From the NCBI GenBank assembly GCA_039636865.1, contig CP144172.1, positions 3,410,001 to 3,474,000 on the forward strand: a stretch of DNA of 64,000 bases, written 5' to 3'. Of this stretch, positions 9,016 to 17,265 are shown piece after piece (position 1 is the stretch's first letter; every line of letters starts with the position of its first letter). The position numbers and the translations under genes are program-made. The stretch comes from Dermatophilaceae bacterium Sec6.4. Its GTDB lineage: Bacteria > Actinomycetota > Actinomycetes > Actinomycetales > Dermatophilaceae. The notes below the pieces were generated by a model that did no database searches, was not told the DNA's origin, and saw only the letters and a program-made list of their open reading frames with translations.

Positions 9016-9822
9016 TCAGTACCAGTTCGTTGCCTGGGAATGCGCCCACGCCCCGCACGGCGAACCATAGGAGGACTTGATGTATCCCAATCCCCACTTG
9101 ATCTGGGTGGCCGGATTGGTCTGCCAATCGGCGCCTGCGCTGGCCATCTTGCTACCGGGCAGCGACTGAGGGATGCCGAACGCACCCGAGGATGCGTTCA
9201 TCGCAGAGGCGTTCCAGCCCGATTCCTTCATCCACAAACTGGACAGGCACCCCATCTGGTCGCTGCCCCACCCGTAGCCGGACAACATGCCCGCCGCGAT
9301 CGCCTGCGGGCTTCCACCGGACACGGCAGGTGCGGCGGGCGTAGTCGGCGTGACAGGTGTGGTCGGCGTGGCCGCAACCGGGGTTGCGGGAGCGTTCTTC
9401 GCGGCCTGTGCCTTCTTCGCGGCTGCAGCCTGCGCGGCTGCAGCTTTGGCCTTGGCGGCGGCCTTCACCGCACTGGCCGATTTTCCGGCAGCAGCCTGGT
9501 TGGCTCGCGCCGAGGCCGCTACCTTCGCACGCTGGGCGGACGAGCGCGATACCGAAATATCGCGGGCGGTGGCTGCGCGCTTGACCAGCTCTGCCTTCGC
9601 AGCAGCGTCTGCGGCGGTGTTGGCCGTGGCCGGTGCCCTCAGCACTGCAGACGCGGTAAGAGCCGTGGTGTTCCCGACCCCGATCGCGCTGCTCGTCGAT
9701 GCGTATGCGGTCGCGCCCATGGATACGGTGGCGATCGCTGCAGAGGTGAGGACGGCGGGGCGACGCAGTAGTTCAACACCACTGGGTCGGGCCGCACGGT
9801 GTCGACCGACGTTGCGGGGCAT
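9016..9822 (-). CDS. secreted lytic-transglycosylase-like protein with Ala/Lys-rich stalk
   Basis: An exported protein of about 268 residues. After a basic N-terminus (MPRNVGRHRAAR) comes a signal-like hydrophobic stretch (LTSAAIATVSMGATAYA). A long low-complexity Ala/Lys/Thr/Pro region forms a probable stalk (about residues 85-170). The C-terminal domain of about 90 residues has SLWMKESGWNASAMN and GAFGIPQSLPGSKMA; its Glu in KESGW corresponds to the catalytic Glu of SLT-type transglycosylases, and IKWGLGYIKSSYGSPC resembles the end of such domains. It likely cuts peptidoglycan glycan strands. The start is uncertain: the ATG at 9822 is natural for the signal peptide, though GAAAGG lies 14 bases upstream. 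Confidence 0.72.
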   Translation of the reverse strand: MPRNVGRHRAARPSGVELLRRPAVLTSAAIATVSMGATAYASTSSAIGVGNTTALTASAVLRAPATANTAADAAAKAELVKRAATARDISVSRSSAQRAKVAASARANQAAAGKSASAVKAAAKAKAAAAQAAAAKKAQAAKNAPATPVAATPTTPVTPTTPAAPAVSGGSPQAIAAGMLSGYGWGSDQMGCLSSLWMKESGWNASAMNASSGAFGIPQSLPGSKMASAGADWQTNPATQIKWGLGYIKSSYGSPCGAWAHSQATNWY

Positions 9823-9950
9823 GGTGACTGAGGGGCCTTTCGGTGGGGGAGAAGTGCGACAACAGATGGCCACTTCTCGCGACCACTGTGAGTTCTATCG
9901 GAGTTGAAGCATCCAGCGTTACCGAATCGAGACCGTGGCTACTGTGCCCG

Positions 9951-9986
9951 GCCGATCCGATCCTGTCCAATCGGGATCGGATCGGC
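9951..9986 (-). terminator. 13-bp perfect hairpin downstream of the cis-prenyltransferase gene
   Basis: GCCGATCCGATCC (9951-9963) pairs perfectly with 9974-9986 around a 10-base loop. It lies 33 bases after the stop of the prenyltransferase gene and before the transglycosylase gene, both on the minus strand. There is no T-run, so it would be a GC-rich terminator or mRNA-end stabiliser rather than a classic intrinsic terminator. Confidence 0.5.
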
Positions 9987-10019
9987 GAGAGCGGCGACTC
10001 TCACGCGCCGGTGGCCGGG

Positions 10020-10784
10020 TCAGGAGCCGTAGCGACGCTCGCGCTCGGCATACGAGCGCAGAGCGCGCAAGAAATCCACCCGTCGGAAGTCGGGCCAGAA
10101 CGCTTCGCAGAAGTAGAACTCCGAGTGCGCGCTCTGCCACAGCAGAAAGCCCCCGAGGCGCTGCTCGCCCGATGTGCGGATCACCAGATCCGGGTCCGGC
10201 TGGCCTTTGGTGTAGAGGTGCGCCGAGATGTGCTCCACGTCCAGAATCTGCGCGAGTTCCTCGATCGTCACCCCCTGGGCAGCATGCTCCTGCAACATCG
10301 CCCGCACGGCGTCAGCGATCTCCTGCCGTCCGCCGTACCCGACAGCGACATTCACGATCAGTCCGTCGGCATCCTGTGATTTCAGCGCGGCATCGGTCAG
10401 TACGTCCCGAGTGCGATCCGGAAGCAGGTCGAGTGCGCCGACCGGGTGCAGGCGCCACCTTCCCCGGGCTGCGAGGTCCGCGACCACCGACTCGATGATG
10501 GCCAGCAGTGGCGTGAGCTCCGAGGCCGGGCGGTGCAGGTTGTCGGTGGACAACAGCCACAGGGTGACGACCTCGACACCGACTTCTTCGCACCAGGTGA
10601 GCAACGGTTCGATGTTGTCCGCACCGGCCTGGTGGCCCGAGGCCGTGTCGGTGCCCTGTTTCCGGGCCCATCGCCGGTTCCCGTCGAGCATGACGCCCAC
10701 GTGTCGCGGTAGATCCGCACTCGGCAGGGAGCGCGCCAACCGGCGTTCGTACACACCGTAGGCAAGGTCGCGAACACGCCCCAT
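10020..10784 (-). CDS. cis-prenyltransferase (UppS/Z-farnesyl diphosphate synthase family)
   Basis: Condenses isopentenyl diphosphate onto an allylic diphosphate with cis stereochemistry to make short polyprenyl diphosphates for cell-wall lipid carriers. The 254-residue protein has the family signatures HVGVMLDGNRRWARKQG (catalytic Asp), TLWLLSTDNLHRP, VNVAVGYGGRQEI, DLVIRTSGEQRLGGFLLWQS and the late SEFYFCEAFWPDFR. Its N-terminus (GRVRDLAYGVYERRL) resembles the short-chain actinobacterial Z-FPP synthase type rather than UppS proper, but chain length cannot be fixed by eye. GGAGGG upstream supports the ATG. Confidence 0.9.
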   Translation of the reverse strand: MGRVRDLAYGVYERRLARSLPSADLPRHVGVMLDGNRRWARKQGTDTASGHQAGADNIEPLLTWCEEVGVEVVTLWLLSTDNLHRPASELTPLLAIIESVVADLAARGRWRLHPVGALDLLPDRTRDVLTDAALKSQDADGLIVNVAVGYGGRQEIADAVRAMLQEHAAQGVTIEELAQILDVEHISAHLYTKGQPDPDLVIRTSGEQRLGGFLLWQSAHSEFYFCEAFWPDFRRVDFLRALRSYAERERRYGS

Positions 10785-10963
10785 TTCGTCGCCCTCCGCA
10801 TCGGTTCTCGGCCCAGACCACCGACTGGGGGCAAGGGTAGTCCGCCCCGATGGGCCCGCCTGCGTCGATCAGGCCCGTGAGGATCTCATCGGGTGCCCGG
10901 ACGCCCTCGTCGAATTCACCGATCCCGGCTCTGTACACAGTTCGCAGGCCTAGGATCGAACCC

Positions 10964-11671
10964 GTGATCCAACCCATCAGCGAGGCCTTCGAAACCGCCG
11001 CCCAGGATGCCGCCGAACTACTGCGTTCGGTCAAACCCAAGTTGCGCGGCTGGTTACACCTGGGAATGGTGCCGCTCACGTTCGCGGCAAGCGTCGTGCT
11101 GGTCGCATTGGCACCGGCGGGTGGTCCTCGGGTCGGAGCGATCGTGTTCGGAGTGACGGCGCTGCTGCTGTTCACTACGTCGGCGATCTATCACCGCGGC
11201 ACCTGGGGCCCGAGGGCCGGCGGCGTGCTGAAGCGGATGGACCACTCCAATATCTTCCTGATCATCGCCGGCAGCTACACGCCATTCGCGATCACCCTTT
11301 TGAACAGGGCCCAGGCGACCTCACTGTTGGTGATCGTCTGGTCCGGTGCACTCGGCGGCGTGCTCTTCCGGGTGTTCTGGGTGGGTGCCCCGCGGTGGCT
11401 GTACACCCCGATCTATGTGGCGCTCGGGTGGGTCGCGGTCTTCTACTTCGGGCCAATGATGCGCGCCGGCGGACCAGCCGTCATCACTCTCATTGCCACG
11501 GGCGGAGTTCTCTACACCCTGGGCGCCGTGGTCTACGGCATCAAACGACCCAACCCGTCACCACGCTGGTTCGGTTTCCATGAGGTGTTCCACGCTTTCA
11601 CCGTGCTGGCCTTTGCGGCTCACTACATCGCAGCCTCGATGGCTATCTACTCCCACGCCGGCGTGGCCTGA
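10964..11671 (+). CDS. hemolysin III / PAQR-type membrane protein
   Basis: A 235-residue integral membrane protein with seven predicted helices. It shows hallmarks of the HlyIII/YqfA family: SAIYHRGTWGP early, MDHSNIFLIIAGSYTPF in the middle and GFHEVFHAFTVLAFAAHY near the end. The conserved His and Asp residues of these motifs would form the metal-dependent hydrolase-like site of the PAQR superfamily. The GTG at 10964 is chosen because the hydrophilic N-terminus fits there and a TAGGAT -10-like box lies eight bases upstream, consistent with a leaderless transcript. Function in bacteria is poorly known. Confidence 0.87.
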   Translation: MIQPISEAFETAAQDAAELLRSVKPKLRGWLHLGMVPLTFAASVVLVALAPAGGPRVGAIVFGVTALLLFTTSAIYHRGTWGPRAGGVLKRMDHSNIFLIIAGSYTPFAITLLNRAQATSLLVIVWSGALGGVLFRVFWVGAPRWLYTPIYVALGWVAVFYFGPMMRAGGPAVITLIATGGVLYTLGAVVYGIKRPNPSPRWFGFHEVFHAFTVLAFAAHYIAASMAIYSHAGVA

Positions 11672-11707
11672 GCCGCCGCCCACTGCACCAGGGAACGGGG
11701 CAGCGCA

Positions 11708-11920
11708 CTAGCGACGGGGCGGCAATCCATCACCGGGCGACCCGGCTGCGGTGGCTTTCTCATCCTCTGCAGCCTTGTCCTCGGCCTCCTGCATCAATCG
11801 GACATTGCGTAGATGCCCGCTCATGCTCCGGTAGAGGAACCAGCAGACCATCGCCAGGGCGAACAGGGTCAGGAACCCCCAGATTCCTGCCGTGACATTG
11901 GTTGCTTCTGCTTCACCCAT
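11708..11920 (-). CDS. small single-helix membrane protein next to mca
   Basis: A 70-residue protein with one transmembrane helix (GIWGFLTLFALAMVCWFLYRSM), followed by a charged, Glu/Lys/Ala-rich cytoplasmic tail. Its start overlaps the end of mca by 8 bases, so it is translated from the same transcript. Small membrane proteins of this type are often found beside mca in actinobacteria, but no function is known to me. Confidence 0.72.
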   Translation of the reverse strand: MGEAEATNVTAGIWGFLTLFALAMVCWFLYRSMSGHLRNVRLMQEAEDKAAEDEKATAAGSPGDGLPPRR

Positions 11921-12890
11921 GGGCTGCCTCTCGTATTACTCGAGCAACGACGTCGTCAGTCAACGGCGCGGCATGCGGACCAACATGCTCCTGCGACAAT
12001 CGATCCGCCTGGGCGGCACCATTGTGCAGTCCAGCGAACAGATCGTCCTCTTCTGCGGGGACCGGGACGTAGGACACGGCCAAATCCCATTCCTCGGTCG
12101 GCCAGACCGCGGCCTGCTCATCCGGGGACAGTGCGAAGAACGATCCGTCCGGGTCGATCTGAGTCGCGTGTGCCAGCAGTGCCCGCTCGCGCACCCCGAA
12201 ATACCGGCCGCATTCGACATGGGTGGTGACACGCCCCTCCGGGCGGTTCTCCCAGCGCTTCATCCATTCGCCGAACGGCGACTCCCGATCTGAGGCGAGT
12301 AACGCTTCGTGCATCGCCAACATCTTGCCGCGCGAAAATCCGCGGTCGTAGTACAGCTTGAGCGGCTGCCACGCGGGCCCCGCGTGCGGAAACTTCTCCG
12401 GATCCCCGGCCGCTCGGAACGCCGCCAGCGACACGTTGTGGCACATGATGTGGTCTGGGTGGGGGTAGCCACCGTTCTCGTCGTACGTCGTCATCACGTG
12501 CGGACGGAATCGACGGATTACCCGCACCAACGCTTCCGTGGTGACATCCATCGGCTCGAGGGCAAAGCACCCGGCAGGCAGCTCCGGAAGCGGGTCACCT
12601 TCAGGCAGACCGGAGTCCACAAAGCCCAGCCAGGTGTGCTGAATACCCAGGATCGCCTGTGCCTCCGCCATCTCACGGCGGCGAACTTGCGGCAGATCCC
12701 GCAGGATTTCCGCATCATCCTTCAACCGGGGGTTCAGGATGTCGCCGCGCTCACCGCCGGTGCAGGACACAACCATGATGTCGTGCCCCTCCGCGACGTA
12801 CCGTGCCATCGTCGCCGAGCCCTTGCTGGACTCGTCATCGGGATGCGCATGCACTGCCATCAGACGCAGGCTGCCGGTCGTCATTGCCAC
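11913..12890 (-). CDS. mca: mycothiol S-conjugate amidase
   Basis: Cleaves mycothiol S-conjugates to release a mercapturic acid, detoxifying electrophiles; it is diagnostic of mycothiol-making actinobacteria. The 325-residue protein has the zinc-binding LmbE/PIG-L motif AHPDDESSKGSATMARY and the second ligand region GGYPHPDHIMCHNVS. VVSCTGGERGDILNP and the downstream GPAWQPLKLYYDRGFSRGK region are typical of Mca and extend beyond the related MshB. It overlaps the downstream small membrane gene by 8 bases and is divergent from the DUF4307-type gene. Confidence 0.93.
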   Translation of the reverse strand: MAMTTGSLRLMAVHAHPDDESSKGSATMARYVAEGHDIMVVSCTGGERGDILNPRLKDDAEILRDLPQVRRREMAEAQAILGIQHTWLGFVDSGLPEGDPLPELPAGCFALEPMDVTTEALVRVIRRFRPHVMTTYDENGGYPHPDHIMCHNVSLAAFRAAGDPEKFPHAGPAWQPLKLYYDRGFSRGKMLAMHEALLASDRESPFGEWMKRWENRPEGRVTTHVECGRYFGVRERALLAHATQIDPDGSFFALSPDEQAAVWPTEEWDLAVSYVPVPAEEDDLFAGLHNGAAQADRLSQEHVGPHAAPLTDDVVARVIREAAHG

Positions 12891-12933
12891 CTCATTGAAT
12901 TCGTTTTTGGGACACCGCCTAGTGTCTCATCCC

Positions 12934-13296
12934 ATGCAGTTACCCACGCCCGCAGCCGGTCAGGGCAAGTGGTGGGTGATCGGCACTATCGGTGTGATCG
13001 TGATGAGTGCGATCGCCGTGTGGTTCGGACTCGCCGCCAGTAGCGGAGTGCAATGGTCGGACGCCGGAAACGATGTGGTCAGCGACACTCAGGTGAAGGT
13101 GATCTTCGACGTCACCAACCAGAACGGCCGACCCGTTACCTGCACCATCGAAGCTCAGGACATCAACCACTCCCAGGTCGGCGTCACCACTGTTCAATTA
13201 CCAGCCAGCTCCTACAACTCAGTGCGCTACACCAGAACTGTGCGCACTGTGACGCGCGCCGTGACCGGAACCGTCGACAAATGCGTGTACAGCTGA
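12934..13296 (+). CDS. DUF4307-type membrane-anchored protein
   Basis: A 120-residue protein with a short N-terminus, one transmembrane helix (WWVIGTIGVIVMSAIAVWFGLA) and a small extracytoplasmic beta-rich domain containing VKVIFDVTNQNGRPVTCTIE and a C-terminal Cys (VDKCVYS). This layout matches the actinobacterial DUF4307 family commonly found next to mca. A TAGTGT -10-like hexamer ends nine bases before the ATG, with no ribosome binding site, so the transcript may be leaderless. The two Cys residues could form a disulfide. Function unknown. Confidence 0.78.
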   Translation: MQLPTPAAGQGKWWVIGTIGVIVMSAIAVWFGLAASSGVQWSDAGNDVVSDTQVKVIFDVTNQNGRPVTCTIEAQDINHSQVGVTTVQLPASSYNSVRYTRTVRTVTRAVTGTVDKCVYS

Positions 13297-13339
13297 CACA
13301 CCTACCGATCGTCACGGCTATCCGGTCAAGCGGAGTCGA

Positions 13340-13368
13340 TGTGACATTTGAGCAGCAGACGCTAGGGT
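13340..13368 (+). promoter_or_regulatory. possible greA promoter with long 5' leader
   Basis: TGTGAC (13340-13345) and TAGGGT (13363-13368) are separated by 17 bases, a plausible sigma-70-type pair. Transcription would start near 13375 and leave a leader of about 170 bases before greA. The leader is GC-rich with several short complementary blocks, for example around 13433-13500 (GGTCC with GGACC and CGGG with CCCG). I could not match it to a riboswitch class. Confidence 0.35.
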
Positions 13369-13546
13369 GAATGTTTACGTCCGGTCCGGTTCCCCGGCGC
13401 ACCGTAACCTCTTCTGAGGTTTCATTGCTTCGTGGGTCCGGGCCAGTTCGTTACCCGGCGCGGGACCTCCGCCCCGGTAAGCAACGGGCTTCAACCCGCG
13501 CTGAACACCACATTCAGCACCAGTCGCCACAGCAAGGAGAAGGTCC

Positions 13547-14032
13547 GTGACGAGCACTACAGCCAGCTTCCTGACCCAGGAGGCCTACGACCGGCTCAAG
13601 GCTGAGTACGCCCACCTGACCGGTGAAGGCCGCACAGATATCTCCCGCCAGATCGAAGAAGCCCGAGAGGAGGGTGACCTCAAGGAGAACGGCGGATACC
13701 ACGCTGCCCGCGAAGAGCAGGGCAAGATGGAATTACGCATTCGACAGCTGGATGCCCTGCTACGCGACGCCGTGGTGGGCGGCCCCGCCAGGGCGGAAGG
13801 CACCGTCACCCCGGGCACCGTGGTGACGGTCACCATGTTCGGCGAAACCGAGCGCTTCCTGCTCGGCAGTCGCGAAATCGTCGGCGATTCCGACGACCTG
13901 GACGTCTACAGCGAGAAGTCACCCCTCGGTGCTGCGATCAACGGTAAGAAGATCGGCGAAAGCACCTCCTATGAAGCGCCGAACGGCAAGACGGTCACCG
14001 TCGATATCGTTGATGTAGCCGCTTACAGATAA
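13547..14032 (+). CDS. greA: transcription elongation factor GreA
   Basis: Binds RNA polymerase and stimulates cleavage of backtracked transcripts. The 161-residue protein has the N-terminal coiled coil (LTQEAYDRLKAEYAHLTGEG through MELRIRQLDALLR) with the acidic tip REEGDLKENGGYHAAREEQG, where the Asp and Glu coordinate the cleavage magnesium. The C-terminal FKBP-like domain contains VTVTMFGETERFLLGS and SPLGAAINGKKIGE. The GTG start is preceded by a strong AAGGAGAAGG site. The gene stands alone between its own promoter and terminator. Confidence 0.95.
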   Translation: MTSTTASFLTQEAYDRLKAEYAHLTGEGRTDISRQIEEAREEGDLKENGGYHAAREEQGKMELRIRQLDALLRDAVVGGPARAEGTVTPGTVVTVTMFGETERFLLGSREIVGDSDDLDVYSEKSPLGAAINGKKIGESTSYEAPNGKTVTVDIVDVAAYR

Positions 14033-14050
14033 CCTCCAACGAACACGCGA

Positions 14051-14085
14051 AGACCCCCGGCAGCGCATCTCGCGACCGGGGGTCT
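14051..14085 (+). terminator. terminator after greA
   Basis: AGACCCCCGG (14051-14060) pairs perfectly with CCGGGGGTCT (14076-14085) around a 15-base loop, followed by two further T residues. It begins 18 bases after the greA stop. The short T tract is typical for a high-GC genome. Confidence 0.8.
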
Positions 14086-14119
14086 TTGCATGCTCTCAGG
14101 CGGTGCTTAACTGGTTGTC

Positions 14120-15139
14120 ATGAGCAATCGATCACGTGTTGTGCAGGTATCCGGTCCGGGCCAGCCATTGGAGTTGACGGAGCGAGAGTTGCCCGAGCCG
14201 GCTCGGGGGCAGGTCCTGGTGCGGGTCGAGGCCTGCGGGGTGTGCCACTCCGATGCAATGACCGTCGAAGGTGGGATGCCGGGGATCGAGTATCCGCGGG
14301 TGCCCGGCCACGAGATCGCCGGAAGCATCGAAGCCGTCGGGGACGGCGTGGACCACTGGGAAATCGGCCAGCGTGTCGGTGTCGGCTGGTTCGGCGGTAA
14401 CTGCGGGCACTGCGACTCGTGCCGACGCGGCGACTTCATCAGTTGCCCCAACGGTCAGGTGCCCGGAATCGCGTATGACGGTGGTTATGCCGATCACGTC
14501 GTGGTGCCGGTCAGTGCGCTCGCATCGATTCCGGACGAGCTGGCATCACAGGATGCTGCCCCGTTGCTGTGCGCCGGCATCACAACGTTCAATGCGCTGC
14601 GCGAGAGCGGTGCCCGGCCAGGCGATCTGGTGGCCATTCTGGGCATCGGTGGGCTGGGACACCTGGGGGTGCAGTACGCCCGGCACATGGGTTTTGAGAC
14701 CGTTGCCATCGCCCGCGGTACCGACAAGAAGGAGCGGGCGACCGCCCTCGGAGCCCATCACTACATCGACTCCACCGCCTCCGACGTCGCGCAGGAACTG
14801 CAGGCCCTCGGCGGCGCACACGCGATCCTGGCCACGGTGACCGCGCCGGACGCCATGAGTGCCGCGGTCGGCGGTCTGGCGCCGCGTGGGCGGATGCTGG
14901 TCATCGGTGCCTCGGCAGACCCGATGCAGATCCCCCCGTTTGCCTTGATCCCAGGCAGCACCGGGGTCATCGGGCATGCGTCGGGCACGTCGAAGGACTC
15001 CGAGGACACCATGCACTTCAGCGTCCTGCAGGACATTCGACCGACCATCGAGACCTACCCACTCGAGCAGGCACCCGAGGCCTACGCGCGGATGATGAGT
15101 GGCGACGCCCGGTTCCGGGTCGTCCTCACAATGAGCTGA
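14120..15139 (+). CDS. zinc-dependent alcohol dehydrogenase (MDR family)
   Basis: A 339-residue NAD(P)-dependent medium-chain dehydrogenase. The catalytic zinc ligands are in CGVCHSDAM and PGHEIAGSI. The structural zinc cysteines are the four in CGHCDSCRRGDFISC. The nucleotide-binding motif is GIGGLGHLGVQYARHMG. An Ala-Arg-Gly stretch after the second strand (VAIARGTDKKERA) lacks an acidic residue, which hints at NADP, but this is weak. The substrate could be a simple alcohol or aldehyde. It sits between the greA terminator and a large hairpin, so it is probably monocistronic. Confidence 0.88.
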   Translation: MSNRSRVVQVSGPGQPLELTERELPEPARGQVLVRVEACGVCHSDAMTVEGGMPGIEYPRVPGHEIAGSIEAVGDGVDHWEIGQRVGVGWFGGNCGHCDSCRRGDFISCPNGQVPGIAYDGGYADHVVVPVSALASIPDELASQDAAPLLCAGITTFNALRESGARPGDLVAILGIGGLGHLGVQYARHMGFETVAIARGTDKKERATALGAHHYIDSTASDVAQELQALGGAHAILATVTAPDAMSAAVGGLAPRGRMLVIGASADPMQIPPFALIPGSTGVIGHASGTSKDSEDTMHFSVLQDIRPTIETYPLEQAPEAYARMMSGDARFRVVLTMS

Positions 15140-15192
15140 CCCACCTCACAGCCTCGGGAGCCGAACGTGCCCGCCCAGCCGGTGCGTTCGGC

Positions 15193-15256
15193 TCGGGTTG
15201 CATTTTGTGCCGAGGGTGCTGCTATTGCCGCACCCTCGGCACAAGTTGCAACCCGA
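15193..15256. terminator. 27-bp near-perfect hairpin between convergent genes
   Basis: The arms 15193-15219 and 15230-15256 pair over 27 positions with two adjacent mismatches and a 10-base loop. The hairpin fills the gap between the alcohol dehydrogenase (plus) and the ABC permease (minus), so it can act as a terminator in both directions. Flanking T-runs are absent. Confidence 0.7.
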
Positions 15257-15279
15257 CATCGTCAGAAACATCGCACCCG

Positions 15280-16107
15280 CTACTTGGCGACGGCCTTCTT
15301 GTAGGTCGCAGTGGACAGCGGCACGAAGATCGCGAGCAGCGCCACCACCCAGATGAGTGTGTAGATGTCCGGGTGTTGCAGGGCCCACGTGTATCGGATG
15401 GCCTTCAGCTGTTCGGCCGGCGTGTCGGCGACCTTCAGCGCGAACAGGTTGCCGAAGTGCTGTCGAGCCGACTGGGTGATGGTCGACACGGGGTTCCAGC
15501 CGGCGATGAGCTTCAGCGGGCCGGGCAGGCTCTGAGCACTGGTGAAGGTGTTCGCAATAAACGTCAACGGAAAAATCACCATGAATGAGGCGTTGTTGAC
15601 GGTCTCGGGGGCGCGAACTTTCAACCCCACGTAGGCGAACAACCAGCTCACGGCGTAGGCGAACAACAACATCAGGGCAAAGCCCCACGCTGCGTCGAAG
15701 ACATTGGTACGGATGCGCCACCCGATCACCAGACCGGTCAGTGACATCACCACCAGCACGATGACGTTGTTGAGCACATCGGAGATGGTGCGCCCGAACA
15801 ACACGGCACCGGGGTGCATCGGCAGCGTGCGGAATCTGTCGATAACACCTTTCTGCATATCCTCGGCCATCCCGAATCCGGTGATCGTCGCGCCGAAGAT
15901 GATGGTCTGCGCGAAGATGCCGGCGATCAGGAACTCCCGGTACCCGCTGGCATTGCCCGGCCCCGCAAGGCTGCCGAAGATGAACCCGAAGAGCAGCACG
16001 AACATGATCGGTTGCAACGTGGTGAAGATGATCAGATCGGGGACCCGTTTGATCCGGATGAGGTTGCGTCGGGCGATCGTCAAACCATCGGAAATGAAGG
16101 TATTCAT
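15280..16107 (-). CDS. ABC-2 type exporter permease (DrrB-like)
   Basis: A 275-residue membrane subunit with six predicted helices. It opens with a cytoplasmic segment (SDGLTIARRNLIRIKRVPDL) and ends VPLSTATYKKAVAK. The central region has EDMQKGVIDRFRTLPMHPGAVLFGRTISD, shortened here to its core GVIDRFRTLPMHPGAVL, typical of the DrrB/ABC2_membrane family of drug or lipid exporters. Its start overlaps the ATPase stop (TAATG), so the pair is an operon. The exported substrate is unknown. Confidence 0.88.
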   Translation of the reverse strand: MNTFISDGLTIARRNLIRIKRVPDLIIFTTLQPIMFVLLFGFIFGSLAGPGNASGYREFLIAGIFAQTIIFGATITGFGMAEDMQKGVIDRFRTLPMHPGAVLFGRTISDVLNNVIVLVVMSLTGLVIGWRIRTNVFDAAWGFALMLLFAYAVSWLFAYVGLKVRAPETVNNASFMVIFPLTFIANTFTSAQSLPGPLKLIAGWNPVSTITQSARQHFGNLFALKVADTPAEQLKAIRYTWALQHPDIYTLIWVVALLAIFVPLSTATYKKAVAK

Positions 16108-17099
16108 TACCGCTCCCCCTTTTTCTTCTTGGTCTTCTTCTTCGTTTCGTCGGCCTCTTCTTCAGCTACGTGACCGGTCATCGCCAGGAATGCATCGTCC
16201 AGGGTCGGACGTCGGATACCGATGTCCTGCACCTCGATACCAGCGTCGTCCAGTCGGCGGACGGCGACCAGTAGATCCTTGGTCCCGCCAGTGACGCCCA
16301 CCGTGATGGCACGAGTGTGCTCGTCAGCAGTGGGTTCCGCGTCGACGATTCCGGCCAGCAGCATTGTCGCCTCGGCCAGCCGCGCCGGATCGGTCACCGT
16401 CACCTCGAGGCGCTCCCCACCGGCCTGCACCTTCAGCTCGTCCGCCGTCCCTTCGGCGATCACGACCCCGCGATCCACAACGATGATGTTGTTGGCGAGC
16501 CGGTCGGCTTCCTCCATGTACTGAGTGGTCAAGAGCACGGTGGTGCCCTCGCGGACCAGCGTCGCAATGACGTCCCACATATCGCCCCGACTACGTGGAT
16601 CCAAACCCGTCGTGGGTTCGTCCAGGAAGATGACCGGTGGTCGCGCGACCAGTGCTCCGGCCAGATCCAGCCGGCGACGCATCCCGCCCGAATATCCCTT
16701 GGCCGGTCGATCGGCTGCATCGTCCAGCCGGAACTGGGTCAGCAACTCCCTCGCCCTCGCGCGCGCCTGCGCCTTGGGCAGGTGGTAGAGGCGACCAACC
16801 ATCTCCAAGTTCTCATAGCCCGTGAGGTACTCATCGACTGCGGCGTACTGGCCGGACACCCCGATACACCGACGGACCGCGGCGGGATCCTTGATGACGT
16901 CGTGCCCGGCGACCGTTGCAAAGCCCGAATCGGGCCGGATCAACGTCGTCAGGACCCGGACGGTCGTCGTCTTGCCGGCCCCGTTCGGACCGAGCACGCC
17001 GAGCACGCTGCCCTCGGGCACGCTGAGGGAAACCCCATCGATGGCCGTGACGGCCTTGTAATGCTTCACCAGATCATGGGCGACGACAGCGTCCGCCAT
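16107..17099 (-). CDS. ABC exporter ATP-binding protein (DrrA-like)
   Basis: A 330-residue ATPase. It has Walker A (GPNGAGKTTTVRVL), the Q-loop region (IGVSGQYAAVDEYLTG), the signature motif (KGYSGGMRRRLDLAGAL), Walker B (VIFLDEPTTGLDPRSR) and the switch His region (TTQYMEEADRLANNI). The C-terminal domain of the DrrA type (RLAEATMLLAGIVDAEPT onward) ends in a very Lys-rich tail (ETKKKTKKKKGER). The ATG at 17099 has a strong GGAGGAGG site; the open frame extends further upstream but lacks one. It powers the following permease. Confidence 0.92.
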   Translation of the reverse strand: MADAVVAHDLVKHYKAVTAIDGVSLSVPEGSVLGVLGPNGAGKTTTVRVLTTLIRPDSGFATVAGHDVIKDPAAVRRCIGVSGQYAAVDEYLTGYENLEMVGRLYHLPKAQARARARELLTQFRLDDAADRPAKGYSGGMRRRLDLAGALVARPPVIFLDEPTTGLDPRSRGDMWDVIATLVREGTTVLLTTQYMEEADRLANNIIVVDRGVVIAEGTADELKVQAGGERLEVTVTDPARLAEATMLLAGIVDAEPTADEHTRAITVGVTGGTKDLLVAVRRLDDAGIEVQDIGIRRPTLDDAFLAMTGHVAEEEADETKKKTKKKKGER

Positions 17100-17265
17100 G
17101 CCAACCTCCTCCTTGGCGGCAAACCTGCTACCGCACGCACCCTGGTCAGTCGTTGTAAAAGCTGCGGGCGACATCGTGCCACGCGGCGCCGACAGCGAGT
17201 GCCATCCCTCTGCGAGAGCGCCATGCCTCTCGGGTCTCTCAGGCCTTTCCCGTTGGACAGGTCAC

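Noticed and set aside
9823..10019. Cyclic di-AMP (ydaO) riboswitch upstream of the transglycosylase-like gene
   Set aside because: Such riboswitches often precede cell-wall hydrolases in actinobacteria, but I could not find the conserved ydaO core sequences in this leader; only a simple hairpin is present.
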